From Sporosarcina luteola (GTDB lineage Bacteria; Bacillota; Bacilli; Bacillales_A; Planococcaceae): a stretch of 64,000 nucleotides of DNA. Positions 44,465 through 55,135 of this stretch are shown here, in pieces (the stretch's first letter is position 1; every line of letters begins with the position of its first letter). Below the pieces are notes generated by a model. It saw only the letters and a list, made by a program, of their open reading frames with translations, searched no databases and was not told the DNA's origin. A program made the translations under genes and the position numbers. The stretch is from positions 1,116,001-1,180,000 of the forward strand of contig NZ_JAMBNV010000001.1 in assembly GCF_023715245.1 (NCBI RefSeq), read 5' to 3'.

Positions 44465-47400
44465 TTGGTACTAGTCTATCCACAAATTGTGACCGGCGCC
44501 GATCTGCTGCGCGGCATTATAAAGCTTGATCATTTGGCCCCACTTCTGCAAAGGAGAGGGGCTCGCTCTGTTGGGATTGTCAATTCGAAAATGTATGGCG
44601 TCCGTTCATTCTGCAAAGTGATGGAGAAATACGACATCCATCCTGTCATCGGATTATCGATCCTGTTGGAGTTGGATGACGGTTCCGATATTCTGCTATA
44701 TGCCTACGCGAAAGATGACAGAGGCTACAGCAATCTTCTTAAAATAAGCAGTGCGATCTCTACAAGGGAGCCAGAAACACTTCCTTTAAAATGGCTGCAA
44801 GCGTATAGCGAGGGATGCGTCTTCATTTGTCCAATGACCGATCATTCATGGGAGGGTAAACGGGGAATCGATACGATCCAGACGATACGAAAAGCATGTC
44901 AGACAGTCTATATCGGCATTTCCCGGCCAAGTGGAGTGAAGCACCATGCTGAAGATGAAATTCTGCGCACTGCGGAAGAGGTGGACACCTCCATTACCGC
45001 AATTCATGAATCAAGATATATTGCCGAAGAGGATGCCTTCGCTTTTGAAGTGGCTACGGCAATACGGTCCGGCTATAAGCTGAATGATCCGGCCCGGCCA
45101 AAAATGCAAGTCTATGATGCTTACGTGCCGGAAGAGCAAGAGTTACTGCAATGGTTTTCCGATCGACCGGAATGGATTGACAATATGGCTGAAATCATGT
45201 TGTCCTGCAATGCAAAATTGCCTCCAAGCCGCACGTTGATGCCTGCTTTTCCGGTTCCCGAAGGACACACGTCGGCTTCCCTGTTGAAGAAAAATTGCGA
45301 GGAAGGTTTGGTCCGCCGGCTAGGAAGCGTCAATCCTACTTATTATGAAAGACTTGGCAAAGAACTTGCCGTCATCGAAAACATGGGCTTCTCCGATTAC
45401 TTTTTAATAGTCGAGGATTTCATGCGTTTTTCAAAGGAGAATGGGATATTGACAGGCCCGGGTCGGGGATCCTCGGCTGGTTCCCTCGTAGCCTACTCCC
45501 TCGGTATTACGGATGTCGATCCAATCAAATATGGACTCATTTTCGAACGTTTCCTCAATCCAGGCAGAGTTACAATGCCTGACATTGACATCGATTTTGC
45601 AGACAACCGCCGCTCTGAAGTGATTGAATATGTCGCAAAGAAGTATGGGAAGGCGCATGTTGCTCAAATCATTACCTTCGGAACGCTCTCTTCTAAATCT
45701 GTCGCAAGAAACGTAGCCCGGGTATTCGACTTCTCCAATGAAGAAATGTCTTTCTTATCCAAACAGATTCAGGAAGGGCATAGCAAAAGGCTGGAAGAGT
45801 CCGTCAGCAAGTCGAAAGCCCTTCAAGACTGGATTGCAATGGATCCTGTCCGTGCCAAGTGGTTTCAAGCAGCTAAAACGTTGGAAGGCTTGCCGAGAAA
45901 TGCTTCCACCCATGCAGCGGGAGTCATCCTGTCTCCGATGCCATTAGTTGAAAATGTTCCACTCCAAAATGGCGGTGATGATATTTACTTGACTCAATGG
46001 GCAATGGGGGATGTGGAGGAAATCGGTTTATTGAAAATGGATTTCCTTGGATTGCGAAACTTAACGTTAATGGACCGTATCCAATCGATGATTCACTACG
46101 ACACGGGCAAGAAGCTGCATTTCGAAGATATTCCTCTGAATGACGCAAAGACTTTTGAACTTTTCAAGAATGGCGACATGACGGGGATTTTCCAATTCGA
46201 GTCGGACGGCATGAGAGATGCGTTACGGCTGATCAAACCGGATGCGTTCAGCGACCTATACGCCATCAATGCATTATACCGGCCAGGCCCCATGGAGAAT
46301 ATCCCGCTTTACAGTCGGAGGAAAAACAAAAAGGAAAAAATTAATTATTTACACCCTACCCTAGAGCCGATTCTCCAGGAAACCGAGGGCATCATCGTAT
46401 ACCAGGAGCAGATCATGCAAATCGCTGTGCAGATTGCGGGGTTCACGATGGCGGAAGCGGATCTGTTAAGAAGGGCTGTCAGTAAAAAGAAACGTGAAGT
46501 GCTGCGACAGGAACGAGAACACTTTGTAAGAAGTGCAGTCCAGCATAACTTTCCCGAAGGCTCAGCAAGTGAAATCTATGATTTGATCGTTAAATTTGCG
46601 GATTACGGCTTCCCGAAAAGCCATGCAGTTGCTTACTCATTGATCTCCTACCAGTTGGCATACATCAAAGCGAATGCACCAGCTTATTTTTACGCCGCGC
46701 TGTTGTCGATGGCAACTGGAAACCAAGAGAAGACAATGGAATATATCCATGAGATCAGGGGAAATGGAATTGAAATCCTTCCTCCTTCGATTCAAAAGAG
46801 CAAATACTCTCATGTTGTCGAGAAAGGTTCAATTCGAATCGGCATAGGGGCGATCAAAGGTATGACCCCGTCTTTTTACAACGTCATAAAAGAAGCTCGT
46901 ACGTCAGAAAAATGGAAGACCCTCTTCGACTTTTCAGCTGCAATCGGAGGAACCCATTTTACCGAAAAAACAATCATCCCTCTCATAAAAGCGGGAGCAC
47001 TCGATGAATTCGGGGAAGACAGGTCCGTCCTGCTAGCATCGATTGAAGCTGCCCGCAATCATGCCCAATTCGTCAGTCCTGACGGAGACGACTTACTTCA
47101 TGAAATCATTTATTCAGTAGCAAAGCCGAAATACTCTCCGGGCGGATCGATGCCGAGATTTGCCATGCTCGAATATGAACGGGAAGTGCTCGGTTTTTAT
47201 TTATCCGAACACCCGGCATTGGAAATGAAAAAGACGCTGGAGGAACAAGTTGTGGATTTAGTAGTCGTTCCCGAGGCAAAAGAACGGACAATGCTAAAAG
47301 TCGCCGGAATGATTAGGGAAGTCAAGCGGATCCGTACAAAAAAAGGAGAAGCGATGGCTTTCTTGACTCTCCAGGACGAAACAGGAGAACTATCCTGCAC

Positions 47401-47530
47401 AATCTTCCCAAGACAATACGCCGCAAGCAACATCCACATACAAGAGCTTGCAATGGTGCAAATCACAGGAACAATGGAAAAACGCAACGGCCAAACACAA
47501 CTGATCGTTCAGCAGATTAACAGGGTTTGA
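44465..47530 (+). CDS. dnaE: DNA polymerase III alpha subunit DnaE, short form with degenerate PHP
   Basis: A 1021-residue replicative polymerase; DnaE extends primers on the lagging strand before PolC takes over. The polymerase core is complete: GPGRGSSAGSLVAYSLGITDVDP, catalytic acids in MPDIDIDFADNRR, QIITFGTLSSK, RHASTHAAG-like RNASTHAAGVILS, YRPGPMENIP and GVIVYQEQIM-like IIVYQEQIMQIA. Two features differ from B. subtilis DnaE (1115 residues). The N-terminal PHP domain starts LVYPQIVTGADLLRG, with no histidine where the HxH metal site should be, and the protein ends soon after the OB fold, about 80-90 residues early. A TTG start follows CGGAGGGATTTTCA. Probably cotranscribed with nrnA. 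Confidence 0.95.
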   Translation: MVLVYPQIVTGADLLRGIIKLDHLAPLLQRRGARSVGIVNSKMYGVRSFCKVMEKYDIHPVIGLSILLELDDGSDILLYAYAKDDRGYSNLLKISSAISTREPETLPLKWLQAYSEGCVFICPMTDHSWEGKRGIDTIQTIRKACQTVYIGISRPSGVKHHAEDEILRTAEEVDTSITAIHESRYIAEEDAFAFEVATAIRSGYKLNDPARPKMQVYDAYVPEEQELLQWFSDRPEWIDNMAEIMLSCNAKLPPSRTLMPAFPVPEGHTSASLLKKNCEEGLVRRLGSVNPTYYERLGKELAVIENMGFSDYFLIVEDFMRFSKENGILTGPGRGSSAGSLVAYSLGITDVDPIKYGLIFERFLNPGRVTMPDIDIDFADNRRSEVIEYVAKKYGKAHVAQIITFGTLSSKSVARNVARVFDFSNEEMSFLSKQIQEGHSKRLEESVSKSKALQDWIAMDPVRAKWFQAAKTLEGLPRNASTHAAGVILSPMPLVENVPLQNGGDDIYLTQWAMGDVEEIGLLKMDFLGLRNLTLMDRIQSMIHYDTGKKLHFEDIPLNDAKTFELFKNGDMTGIFQFESDGMRDALRLIKPDAFSDLYAINALYRPGPMENIPLYSRRKNKKEKINYLHPTLEPILQETEGIIVYQEQIMQIAVQIAGFTMAEADLLRRAVSKKKREVLRQEREHFVRSAVQHNFPEGSASEIYDLIVKFADYGFPKSHAVAYSLISYQLAYIKANAPAYFYAALLSMATGNQEKTMEYIHEIRGNGIEILPPSIQKSKYSHVVEKGSIRIGIGAIKGMTPSFYNVIKEARTSEKWKTLFDFSAAIGGTHFTEKTIIPLIKAGALDEFGEDRSVLLASIEAARNHAQFVSPDGDDLLHEIIYSVAKPKYSPGGSMPRFAMLEYEREVLGFYLSEHPALEMKKTLEEQVVDLVVVPEAKERTMLKVAGMIREVKRIRTKKGEAMAFLTLQDETGELSCTIFPRQYAASNIHIQELAMVQITGTMEKRNGQTQLIVQQINRV

Positions 47531-47547
47531 AGGGAGAAAGTTAAGTT

Positions 47548-47949
47548 GTGAGGAAGTTATTGTTTTTGTTTTTTATACTAAGTGTATTTTTTATAGTTAG
47601 CGGGTGTAATGGTAACTCTGTCAAACAAATTAAAGCTGATTACTTTGATATTGGCTTTGGACAAAGCTTGTACGAGGGTTACAACAAAGTAGATAAAGAA
47701 ACTGTTCAGTCGCTTGTGAAGGCTTACAATGAAATAGAATATAGTGGACAAACAAACCAACAAATTAATTATGAAAAAGCAGTAACGCTAACATTCATCT
47801 ATAATGACCAAATTTCAAGTTCTTTGGTGATAGATGATAAGGGGATTTTTCATCTAAATGATGGTGCTGGAAATTATCAAATCGAGCCAAGTAATGAGAT
47901 TTATAAACAGGCTAGAGAAATTTATAAAGATGTGAAGAAACAATATTGA
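47548..47949 (+). CDS. Small lipoprotein, unknown function
   Basis: A 133-residue protein with a lipoprotein signal peptide: MRKLLFLFFILSVFFIVSGC, lipobox VSGC with the modified cysteine at 20. The mature part has no family I recognise; it is Tyr/Asn/Lys-rich and ends EIYKQAREIYKDVKKQY. It is AT-richer than dnaE. A 3' fragment of a relative (ending YEQAIEVYNEVKKQY) survives at 62763-62825, so the organism had at least two copies. The GTG start has GGGAGAAAG upstream, 17 nt after dnaE. It is absent from the B. subtilis order and probably recently acquired or duplicated. Confidence 0.75.
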   Translation: MRKLLFLFFILSVFFIVSGCNGNSVKQIKADYFDIGFGQSLYEGYNKVDKETVQSLVKAYNEIEYSGQTNQQINYEKAVTLTFIYNDQISSSLVIDDKGIFHLNDGAGNYQIEPSNEIYKQAREIYKDVKKQY

Positions 47950-48040
47950 GGTTTTCGTACTTAGAGAACAATATTGGGTAACTTGAGATTTTAGTAGCTG
48001 GATGTTTATCCTGAACAAATTTATTTTAATTGCAAACACC

Positions 48041-48167
48041 GTTGATCGGAGCAGATGGCGGCGACTCCTGCGGGAAAGCGAGACAGGTGAGACCCCGGAG
48101 GGAGCGAAGCGACTGAGGAGGCTCACCGCTCGCCCGCGGAAAGCGTCCGCCAGAAGCGGAGATCAAC
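48041..48167. repeat. GC-rich hairpin repeat, copy 3
   Basis: A 127-bp imperfect palindrome with tips GTTGATCGGAGC...GGCGG and CCGCC...GCGGAGATCAAC. The core GGCGACTCCTGCGGG, GAGACAGGTGAGACCCC, CTGAGGAGGCTCACC and CCCGCGGAAAGCG is shared with the other copies. Confidence 0.85.
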
Positions 48168-48183
48168 TTATCAAACTTTACCG

Positions 48184-48217
48184 GAGACATGTTGAACCAT
48201 GTCTCTTTTTGTCTTTT
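48184..48217 (+). terminator. Terminator before the GntR-acc operon
   Basis: GAGACATG pairs with CATGTCTC around TTGAAC, followed by TTTTTGTCTTTT. Confidence 0.88.
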
Positions 48218-48240
48218 CATCATTAATTCCCAGATATCTC

Positions 48241-48269
48241 TTTACGATGAGATCACTTTTCTGTATGCT
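48241..48269 (+). promoter_or_regulatory. Promoter of gntR-accD-accA
   Basis: TTTACG at 48241-48246, 17 nt, TATGCT at 48264-48269; predicted start near 48276. Confidence 0.55.
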
Positions 48270-48278
48270 AGTAAAAGA

Positions 48279-48293
48279 AGTGGTCAGACCACT
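48279..48293 (+). promoter_or_regulatory. FadR/GntR-type operator
   Basis: The perfect palindrome AGTGGT-CAG-ACCACT contains TGGTNNGACCA, the pattern bound by FadR-subfamily GntR regulators. It lies just after the predicted transcription start and 30 nt before the gntR ATG, a position suited to autorepression of the operon. Confidence 0.7.
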
Positions 48294-48323
48294 CGGATTA
48301 CGAATTCCAAGAGGGGCGGCCGT

Positions 48324-48974
48324 ATGCAAAATACAAAACCATCATCTAAAATGTTCCTGGACATCGTTGACGAACTCAGGCTGATGATCAAGGCAGAAGG
48401 CATCAAGTCAGGTGACAAAATACCATCAGAACGTGTCTTGGCAGATCGCCTGCAAGTCGGAAGGTCGACAGTCCGCGAAGCACTAAGAAGCCTTGAGCTG
48501 CTTGGGCTAATCGAAACTCGGCGCGGTGAAGGGACATTCCTTGCAGATTTCAAAAAACACCAGCTTGTGGAAGTGCTTTCGACGTTTGTCATGCAACAGC
48601 CAAAAGCGGCAATGGATGTAACGGATACACGAATTATCCATGAAAAGGCGGCAATTCAAACAATCTGCGAGGATGTACACAAACGCAATTTGCCTGTTTG
48701 GGAAGGGCTGATCATGAAGCTCGACCAAGACGGCGAAGTTTTCCGGGAGGATATAATTCGGGAAATGATTGTCGCGACTGACAACCGATTATCATTGAAA
48801 ATTTGGTTTATACTGAAACGATATAGCAAAGTTCCATACGAGCAAATGACGGTAGGCATTGAAAACGACATTGTGAGATCGTTGCTCAAGCACTTGATTG
48901 AAGGAAACGTAATAAACGCACTAACTGACTATAACAAGTGGATTGAACATATCGAGGGGGAAAACGAAGAATGA
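48324..48974 (+). CDS. GntR-family (FadR-like) regulator of the acc operon
   Basis: A 216-residue transcription factor. The N-terminal winged helix-turn-helix (about 8-78) has the GntR signature [44 protein letters not shown]; the C-terminal 135 residues are helical and resemble a reduced FCD/FadR effector domain without the usual metal-binding His set. Its stop overlaps the accD start (ATGA), so it is translationally coupled to accDA, and the operator upstream suggests it controls this operon. Effector is unknown; acyl-CoA or malonyl-CoA would be logical guesses. The ATG at 48324 has GAGGGGCGG 5 nt upstream. B. subtilis has no such gene here. Confidence 0.88.
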   Translation: MQNTKPSSKMFLDIVDELRLMIKAEGIKSGDKIPSERVLADRLQVGRSTVREALRSLELLGLIETRRGEGTFLADFKKHQLVEVLSTFVMQQPKAAMDVTDTRIIHEKAAIQTICEDVHKRNLPVWEGLIMKLDQDGEVFREDIIREMIVATDNRLSLKIWFILKRYSKVPYEQMTVGIENDIVRSLLKHLIEGNVINALTDYNKWIEHIEGENEE

Positions 48975-49831
48975 TCCGTGAATTATTTACAAAAAAGAAG
49001 CAGGCGATAACGATACCTTCGGCTGATGCAAAAAACGACGTGCCGGAAGGTATCATGACGAAATGTCCGGAATGTAAGCAGATTATCTTGACGAAAGATC
49101 TGATAAAAACAGCAAAAGTTTGTCCGAAATGCGATCATCACTTTAAGATGACGGCATGGGAGCGTGTCGAATGCCTTTTTGATGAAAATACTTTTGAATC
49201 GATGGACGACCATTTAAAGTCGGAAAATCCATTGAATTTCCCTTCCTATACCGAGAAGATTGCATCAGATTCGGAAAAGACAGGATTAAACGAAGCGGTA
49301 CTTACTGGGATTGGGAAAATTGGAGGAAATGAAGTTGCAGTTGCGATAATGGACTCTCATTTCCGAATGGGCTCAATGGGATCGGTTGTCGGCGAAAAGA
49401 TCACACGGGCTATTGAAGCCGCTACTGATAAAAGTATTCCCGTCATCATCTTCTCCGCGAGCGGTGGAGCACGTATGCAGGAAGGTGTATTGTCCTTAAT
49501 GCAGATGGCGAAAACGAGTGTTGCATTGCAACGCCATGCTGACAAAGGATTGCTGTACATCTCGGTCATGACCTATCCGACAACTGGAGGAGTATCCGCA
49601 AGCTTCGCGTCCGTTGGCGATATTAACTTAGCTGAACCTAAGGCGCTTATCGGATTTGCGGGGAGACGGGTGATCGAGCAGACTGTAAGGGAAAAGCTGC
49701 CGGACAATTTCCAGACGGCCGAATTCCTTTTGGATCATGGACAACTCGATGCAGTCATCGATCGTCGTGACTTGACGGAGACCCTTTCTAAATTGGTCGG
49801 ACTGCACGTAAGGGAGGCAAACAAAATATGA
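48971..49831 (+). CDS. accD: Acetyl-CoA carboxylase carboxyltransferase beta subunit
   Basis: A 286-residue subunit of the carboxyltransferase that moves CO2 from biotin to acetyl-CoA, making malonyl-CoA for fatty acid synthesis. The N-terminal four-cysteine zinc ribbon is intact (CPECKQ and CPKCDHHF, about 32-55), followed by the crotonase-type domain with [24 protein letters not shown] and [13 protein letters not shown]. Starts and stops overlap both neighbours by 4 nt (gntR upstream, accA downstream), so AccD and AccA should be made in equal amounts. Confidence 0.97.
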   Translation: MIRELFTKKKQAITIPSADAKNDVPEGIMTKCPECKQIILTKDLIKTAKVCPKCDHHFKMTAWERVECLFDENTFESMDDHLKSENPLNFPSYTEKIASDSEKTGLNEAVLTGIGKIGGNEVAVAIMDSHFRMGSMGSVVGEKITRAIEAATDKSIPVIIFSASGGARMQEGVLSLMQMAKTSVALQRHADKGLLYISVMTYPTTGGVSASFASVGDINLAEPKALIGFAGRRVIEQTVREKLPDNFQTAEFLLDHGQLDAVIDRRDLTETLSKLVGLHVREANKI

Positions 49832-50781
49832 GCAAGACATTGGCATTTGAGGAACCGATTGTGAAACTTCGGGAAAAGATCGATGAACTTGAAGAATTCA
49901 CTTCAACCAATGAAGTTGATCTTTCCGATGAAATCGGGAAATTAAAAACGAGATTAAGCAATTTAGAGACTGAAATCTATAGCAATATGGAGCCTTGGGA
50001 CCGCGTTCAAGTGGCAAGGCACCCGGAACGACCGACGACTAAGGATTATATCGCTGAACTATTCGAGGATTTCATGGAACTGCACGGAGATCGCTCGTTT
50101 GGGGATGACGCGGCAATCATAGGCGGAATCGGATTTTTCGAATCGATGCCAGTTACAGTGATTGGTCATCAGCGAGGGAAAGACACAAAAGAAAATGTGA
50201 AACGTAATTTTGGGATGCCCCATCCGGAAGGGTATCGAAAAGCATTGCGGTTAATGAAGCAGGCTGAAAAGTTTGGCCGTCCGATCATCTGCTTTATCGA
50301 TACGAAAGGTGCTTATCCCGGGAAAGCGGCTGAAGAACGTGGCCAAAGTGAAGCGATTGCCCGCAATCTCATTGAAATGGCAGGATTGAAAGTGCCGGTA
50401 GTTTCGATCGTCATCGGAGAAGGCGGCAGTGGGGGCGCGCTCGCGTTAGGTGTCGCCAATCATATTCATATGTTGGAACACTCGACGTACTCCGTTATAT
50501 CACCCGAAGGAGCAGCGTCCATTCTTTGGAAGGATGCAAGCCTTTCAAAACAGGCGGCGGAAGCGATGAAGATTACTGCTCCGCACTTGAAGGAAATGGG
50601 AATCATTGATGAGATTATTCCAGAAGTGCTTGGTGGCGCACATCGTGATCCGAAAGCGCAGGCAGTAGAAATGAGAAAAGTGTTGAAGACTTCATTAGAC
50701 TCGCTTTGTGATATGGATATAAATGCAATTATAGATGACCGTTATAATAAGTTTCGTAATATCGGTGTGTTTTCAGAATGA
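49828..50781 (+). CDS. accA: Acetyl-CoA carboxylase carboxyltransferase alpha subunit
   Basis: A 317-residue partner of AccD in the alpha2beta2 carboxyltransferase. An N-terminal helical region (1-60, [17 protein letters not shown]) is followed by [13 protein letters not shown], the [23 protein letters not shown] block and the oxyanion-forming [14 protein letters not shown]. Length is typical (B. subtilis 325). The start codon overlaps the accD stop. It ends the gntR-accD-accA operon; a hairpin follows. Confidence 0.97.
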   Translation: MSKTLAFEEPIVKLREKIDELEEFTSTNEVDLSDEIGKLKTRLSNLETEIYSNMEPWDRVQVARHPERPTTKDYIAELFEDFMELHGDRSFGDDAAIIGGIGFFESMPVTVIGHQRGKDTKENVKRNFGMPHPEGYRKALRLMKQAEKFGRPIICFIDTKGAYPGKAAEERGQSEAIARNLIEMAGLKVPVVSIVIGEGGSGGALALGVANHIHMLEHSTYSVISPEGAASILWKDASLSKQAAEAMKITAPHLKEMGIIDEIIPEVLGGAHRDPKAQAVEMRKVLKTSLDSLCDMDINAIIDDRYNKFRNIGVFSE

Positions 50782-50784
50782 TAA

Positions 50785-50812
50785 GGTGCGGGTTTCCCCC
50801 GCATCTTTTCGT
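50785..50812 (+). terminator. accA terminator
   Basis: GGTGCGGG pairs with CCCGCATC (one G-T) around TTTCC, followed by TTTTCG. Confidence 0.65.
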
Positions 50813-50843
50813 GTTATAAGAAATCATTTACAATACATAGTGA

Positions 50844-51830
<987 letters not shown>

Positions 51831-51876
51831 CCAAATTACTCTATATGACGAGTACAATACGAAGGGGCGTTTTGTG

Positions 51877-53637
51877 ATGAGAAAGACAAAAATTGTGTGC
51901 ACAATCGGACCAGCCAGCGAATCACCGGAGCTACTTGAACAGTTGATTGAGGCAGGTATGAACGTAGCACGGCTTAACTTTTCACATGGTTCGCATGAAG
52001 AGCATAAAGCCCGGATTCAAGCCATTAGGGAAGCATCGAAAAAGACAGGCAAAGTAGTCGGAATTCTACTTGATACGAAAGGTCCTGAGATTCGGACGCA
52101 CTCGATGAAAAATGGACAAGTCGAATTGATCACCGGCCAGCACGTCGATATTTCGATGACTGAAGTGGAAGGGAACGACAATGTTTTTTCAGTTACATAT
52201 GAGAAGCTTATCGAAGACGTGGATAAAGGGTCTGTCATTCTATTAGATGATGGGTTGATCCAATTGGAGGTCGTCGGAAAGGATCTAGAAAAAGGATTGA
52301 TCCGTACGATTGTTGTCAACTCAGGCACGCTAAAAAATAAAAAAGGCGTTAACGTTCCAGGCGTTTCGGTACAACTTCCTGGAATTACCGAGAAGGACAA
52401 AGAAGATATTTTATTCGGCATCCAGGAAAATGTTGATTTCATCGCAGCCTCTTTTGTGCGAAGAGCGTCGGATGTTATGGAGATACGGGAATTACTTGAG
52501 AAAAATGCTGGAGGGCATATCCATATTATTCCTAAGATTGAGAACGGAGAAGGCGTCGACAATTTAGATGAAATCTTGACGGTATCCGATGGATTGATGG
52601 TTGCACGTGGCGATTTAGGTGTGGAAATCCCTGCAGAGGAAGTTCCGATTGTCCAAAAAAACATGATCGAAAAGTGCAATCAGGTTGGCAAGCCGGTCAT
52701 CACTGCGACACAGATGCTCGATTCCATGCAAAGGAATCCACGTCCTACACGAGCTGAGGCTAGTGACGTTGCGAACGCAATCCTGGACGGCTCGGATGCA
52801 ATCATGCTATCCGGGGAAACAGCAGCGGGACTCTATCCGGTTGAATCCGTCCGTACAATGGACAGGATTGCGAAAACAGCTGAAAACGCAGTCGATTACC
52901 GTTCAGTCGTTTCTACACGCCGCCGAGAAAAACACGGCAATATGACGGAAGCAATCGGACAGGCTGCTGCGTATACAGCCATTAATTTGAAGGTGAAAGC
53001 AGTGCTTGCACCTACAGAAAGCGGTCATACCGCCAAAATGATCGCCAAATATCGCCCGGGGTGTCCGATTATTGCTATTACCGCTTCGGACGAATGTTCA
53101 AGGAAATTGTCGCTTGTATGGGGAATCTATCCGGTCATCGGCAAAAGAGTGAATTCAATCGATGAAATTTTGCAGGAATCTGTCGAGGAAAGTGTGAAGC
53201 ACCAATATGTAACTCATGGTGATGTTGTCATTATTACGGCAGGGGTGCCGGTCGGCGAAGCAGGAACGACGAACTTGATGAAAATCCATGTCATCGGGGA
53301 TATGCTAGCGAAAGGACAGGGAATCGGGAAATCAGTAGCTTTCGGAGAAGCGGTTGTCGCTCATAATGCGCAAGAAGCATTGGCGCATAACATGAAAGGG
53401 AAGATTCTTGTCACCTATTCTTCTGACCGTGATATGATGCCTGCAATTGAAGAGTGCGCCGGTCTAATAACAGAAGAGGGCGGTTTGACAAGTCATGCGG
53501 CTGTCGTCGGTCTTAGTTTAGGCATTCCTGTCATTGTCGGAGTTGAGAAGGCGACTGAAATCATTGTCACTGGAAAAGACATTACAATGGATGCGGAATC
53601 CGGAGTCATTTATAATGGACATGCAAGAGTATTATAA
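51877..53637 (+). CDS. pyk: Pyruvate kinase
   Basis: A 586-residue enzyme turning PEP and ADP into pyruvate and ATP. The barrel has [21 protein letters not shown], the catalytic lysine block [11 protein letters not shown] and [20 protein letters not shown] and [12 protein letters not shown] follow. As in Bacillus, an extra C-terminal PEP-utilizer-like domain (about 480-586, [19 protein letters not shown]) is fused. Length equals B. subtilis Pyk (585). The ATG at 51877 follows GAAGGGGCG; a longer in-frame start inside pfkA is rejected. Confidence 0.97.
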   Translation: MRKTKIVCTIGPASESPELLEQLIEAGMNVARLNFSHGSHEEHKARIQAIREASKKTGKVVGILLDTKGPEIRTHSMKNGQVELITGQHVDISMTEVEGNDNVFSVTYEKLIEDVDKGSVILLDDGLIQLEVVGKDLEKGLIRTIVVNSGTLKNKKGVNVPGVSVQLPGITEKDKEDILFGIQENVDFIAASFVRRASDVMEIRELLEKNAGGHIHIIPKIENGEGVDNLDEILTVSDGLMVARGDLGVEIPAEEVPIVQKNMIEKCNQVGKPVITATQMLDSMQRNPRPTRAEASDVANAILDGSDAIMLSGETAAGLYPVESVRTMDRIAKTAENAVDYRSVVSTRRREKHGNMTEAIGQAAAYTAINLKVKAVLAPTESGHTAKMIAKYRPGCPIIAITASDECSRKLSLVWGIYPVIGKRVNSIDEILQESVEESVKHQYVTHGDVVIITAGVPVGEAGTTNLMKIHVIGDMLAKGQGIGKSVAFGEAVVAHNAQEALAHNMKGKILVTYSSDRDMMPAIEECAGLITEEGGLTSHAAVVGLSLGIPVIVGVEKATEIIVTGKDITMDAESGVIYNGHARVL

Positions 53638-53649
53638 AAAAATGCATTT

Positions 53650-53688
53650 AGGCTGCCTTCCGATTTGTTTCGGAAGCGGCCTTTTTAG
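53650..53688 (+). terminator. pyk terminator
   Basis: GGCTGCCTTCCGA pairs with TCGGAAGCGGCC (one bulge/mismatch), followed by TTTTTAGG. Confidence 0.85.
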
Positions 53689-53706
53689 GATTGGAGTTGT
53701 TGTGGA

Positions 53707-54090
53707 ATGAAATGGCTGCTGCCGTTATTTATCCTCGTACCAGCTGCGGAAATAATGATCTTGCTTTATTCTGGCAACACAATCGGAATCATGCCGACAC
53801 TTCTGCTCATCCTTGTCAGTGGAATCGGAGGGGCTTACCTTGCAAAGAGGCAAGGCTTTAAGGCACTGGCTGATTTGAAGAACAGGATGGGAACGATGGA
53901 GGCCCCTGGAAATGCCGTAATTGATGGAGTCTGTATTTTCTTTGGCGCTATTTTATTGATTATGCCCGGTTTCATTACGGATATTGCGGGGCTTTTGCTG
54001 TTATTCAAATGGCCTCGGAAAATAATCCGGCCATTTATCGTCGGCTGGATTTACAAAAAAATGAAACAGGGCAGGATTGTCATTCGGTGA
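53707..54090 (+). CDS. fxsA: FxsA family membrane protein
   Basis: A 127-residue membrane protein of the FxsA family (E. coli FxsA suppresses F-exclusion of phage T7 when overproduced). Helices at about 4-20, 24-46 and 74-96 are hydrophobic; the family motifs PAAEIMILL, GAYLAKRQG and LLIMPGFITDIAGLLLLF are present. It ends in a basic tail whose last 11 nt overlap the 3' end of convergent ytvI. True function is unknown. Conserved position behind pyk. Confidence 0.9.
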   Translation: MKWLLPLFILVPAAEIMILLYSGNTIGIMPTLLLILVSGIGGAYLAKRQGFKALADLKNRMGTMEAPGNAVIDGVCIFFGAILLIMPGFITDIAGLLLLFKWPRKIIRPFIVGWIYKKMKQGRIVIR

Positions 54091-55054
54091 AAGCTGAATG
54101 CTTTTTCAGTTTAAGGGCTGCGAACAGTAGAAATGGAGTTAACAGAATGCCTGGTAACCCGAATAAGTATAATGAACATACGGTGATGAAAAAAGCATGG
54201 ATCGCCTTTACACGAAATGCGGAAGCCCACATATAGGATTCAGCTATTTGCCTAGTCACAACGACGAAAATATATAGCAAGGCAAGCGATACACCGATGA
54301 ACAATTGGTTGGAGTAGATAAAGAATGCCGTCATCGGGATTAGAAATAGACCGATGCCCAATAGTGGCAAGCTATCGGCGATGGATACAAGGAATGCAGT
54401 ACCTATCGGCGATTCGAATCCAAGAAATGAGAACCCGATGATTAGGATGATGAACGTCAATAAAAATAATCGTGCTTCAACGAAAGCAAAAGTGCCGAAC
54501 AATTCGCCGGACTTGGTGAAAATACGTTTGGCTGATGCGCGCATGCTTACAGGGAAATAGACAAGAAACCAAAACTTGTTTTTACCAGATTCGCGCAATG
54601 CAAAAAAATATGCGACGAGAAAGATGAACATGCTGAACATACGTTGGAAAAAAGTGGCGGTGAACGTAATTGCGTATTCGAGTAACGCATGTCCATAGTC
54701 AATTATCTTCTCCTCAAGGAATGAAAGGATTTTTCCTGTCAAGTTTGTTTTCCCGGTAACTGTTGACAGATGTTTTTCTAGAAGTGGCACCGTATCCATA
54801 AGTCCATGCAACGCGATGAAACTAAACGAACTGAAAATGAATAAAATGGAAAGCATGACGAAAAAAGTTGCGATTGTTAAAGGAAGTTTTGTCATTGCTC
54901 GGACCGCTAGTAAAATAGGTGAAGTAAAATAGGCGATGATGATAGCGATTCCGACGGGAGGAACTGCAAAGATGAAGATTCCGGCAAGTATGGCAGGAAT
55001 CCATTGCATGGCCAGTGATTGGAGAGTTTGCTGTTTTATATGACTTTTTAGCAA
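54080..55054 (-). CDS. ytvI: AI-2E family transporter YtvI
   Basis: A 324-residue polytopic membrane protein of the AI-2E/PerM family, with about seven hydrophobic helices, a soluble helical insert (about 95-150) and a C-terminal signature region SLPLLGIGLFLIPMTAFFIY and YLFGLPGILLTPFLL. Members export varied small solutes or ions; the substrate of YtvI is unknown. It is somewhat shorter than B. subtilis YtvI (about 370). The TTG start at 55054 has AAAAGGATG upstream. Divergent from citZ. Confidence 0.85.
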   Translation of the reverse strand: MLKSHIKQQTLQSLAMQWIPAILAGIFIFAVPPVGIAIIIAYFTSPILLAVRAMTKLPLTIATFFVMLSILFIFSSFSFIALHGLMDTVPLLEKHLSTVTGKTNLTGKILSFLEEKIIDYGHALLEYAITFTATFFQRMFSMFIFLVAYFFALRESGKNKFWFLVYFPVSMRASAKRIFTKSGELFGTFAFVEARLFLLTFIILIIGFSFLGFESPIGTAFLVSIADSLPLLGIGLFLIPMTAFFIYSNQLFIGVSLALLYIFVVVTRQIAESYMWASAFRVKAIHAFFITVCSLYLFGLPGILLTPFLLFAALKLKKHSAFTE

Positions 55055-55087
55055 GTTTTCATCCTTTTTCTATTAATTTATGAAGAA

Positions 55088-55101
55088 AACAATCGTTTCC
55101 A
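55088..55101 (+). promoter_or_regulatory. cre-like site overlapping the citZ -35
   Basis: AACAATCGTTTCCA matches 12 of 14 positions of the CcpA pattern TGNAANCGNWNNCA. Confidence 0.45.
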
Positions 55102-55130
55102 TTCACAAAACTGTACTATTTGACTATAAT
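55102..55130 (+). promoter_or_regulatory. citZ promoter
   Basis: TTCACA at 55102-55107, 17 nt, perfect TATAAT at 55125-55130; predicted start near 55137, about 98 nt before the ATG. Confidence 0.8.
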
Positions 55131-55135
55131 GGGAT

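Noticed and set aside
47590..47949. Toxin or immunity protein
   Set aside because: The small lipoprotein has no partner gene, no toxin motif and only a lipobox as recognisable feature; no such function is claimed.
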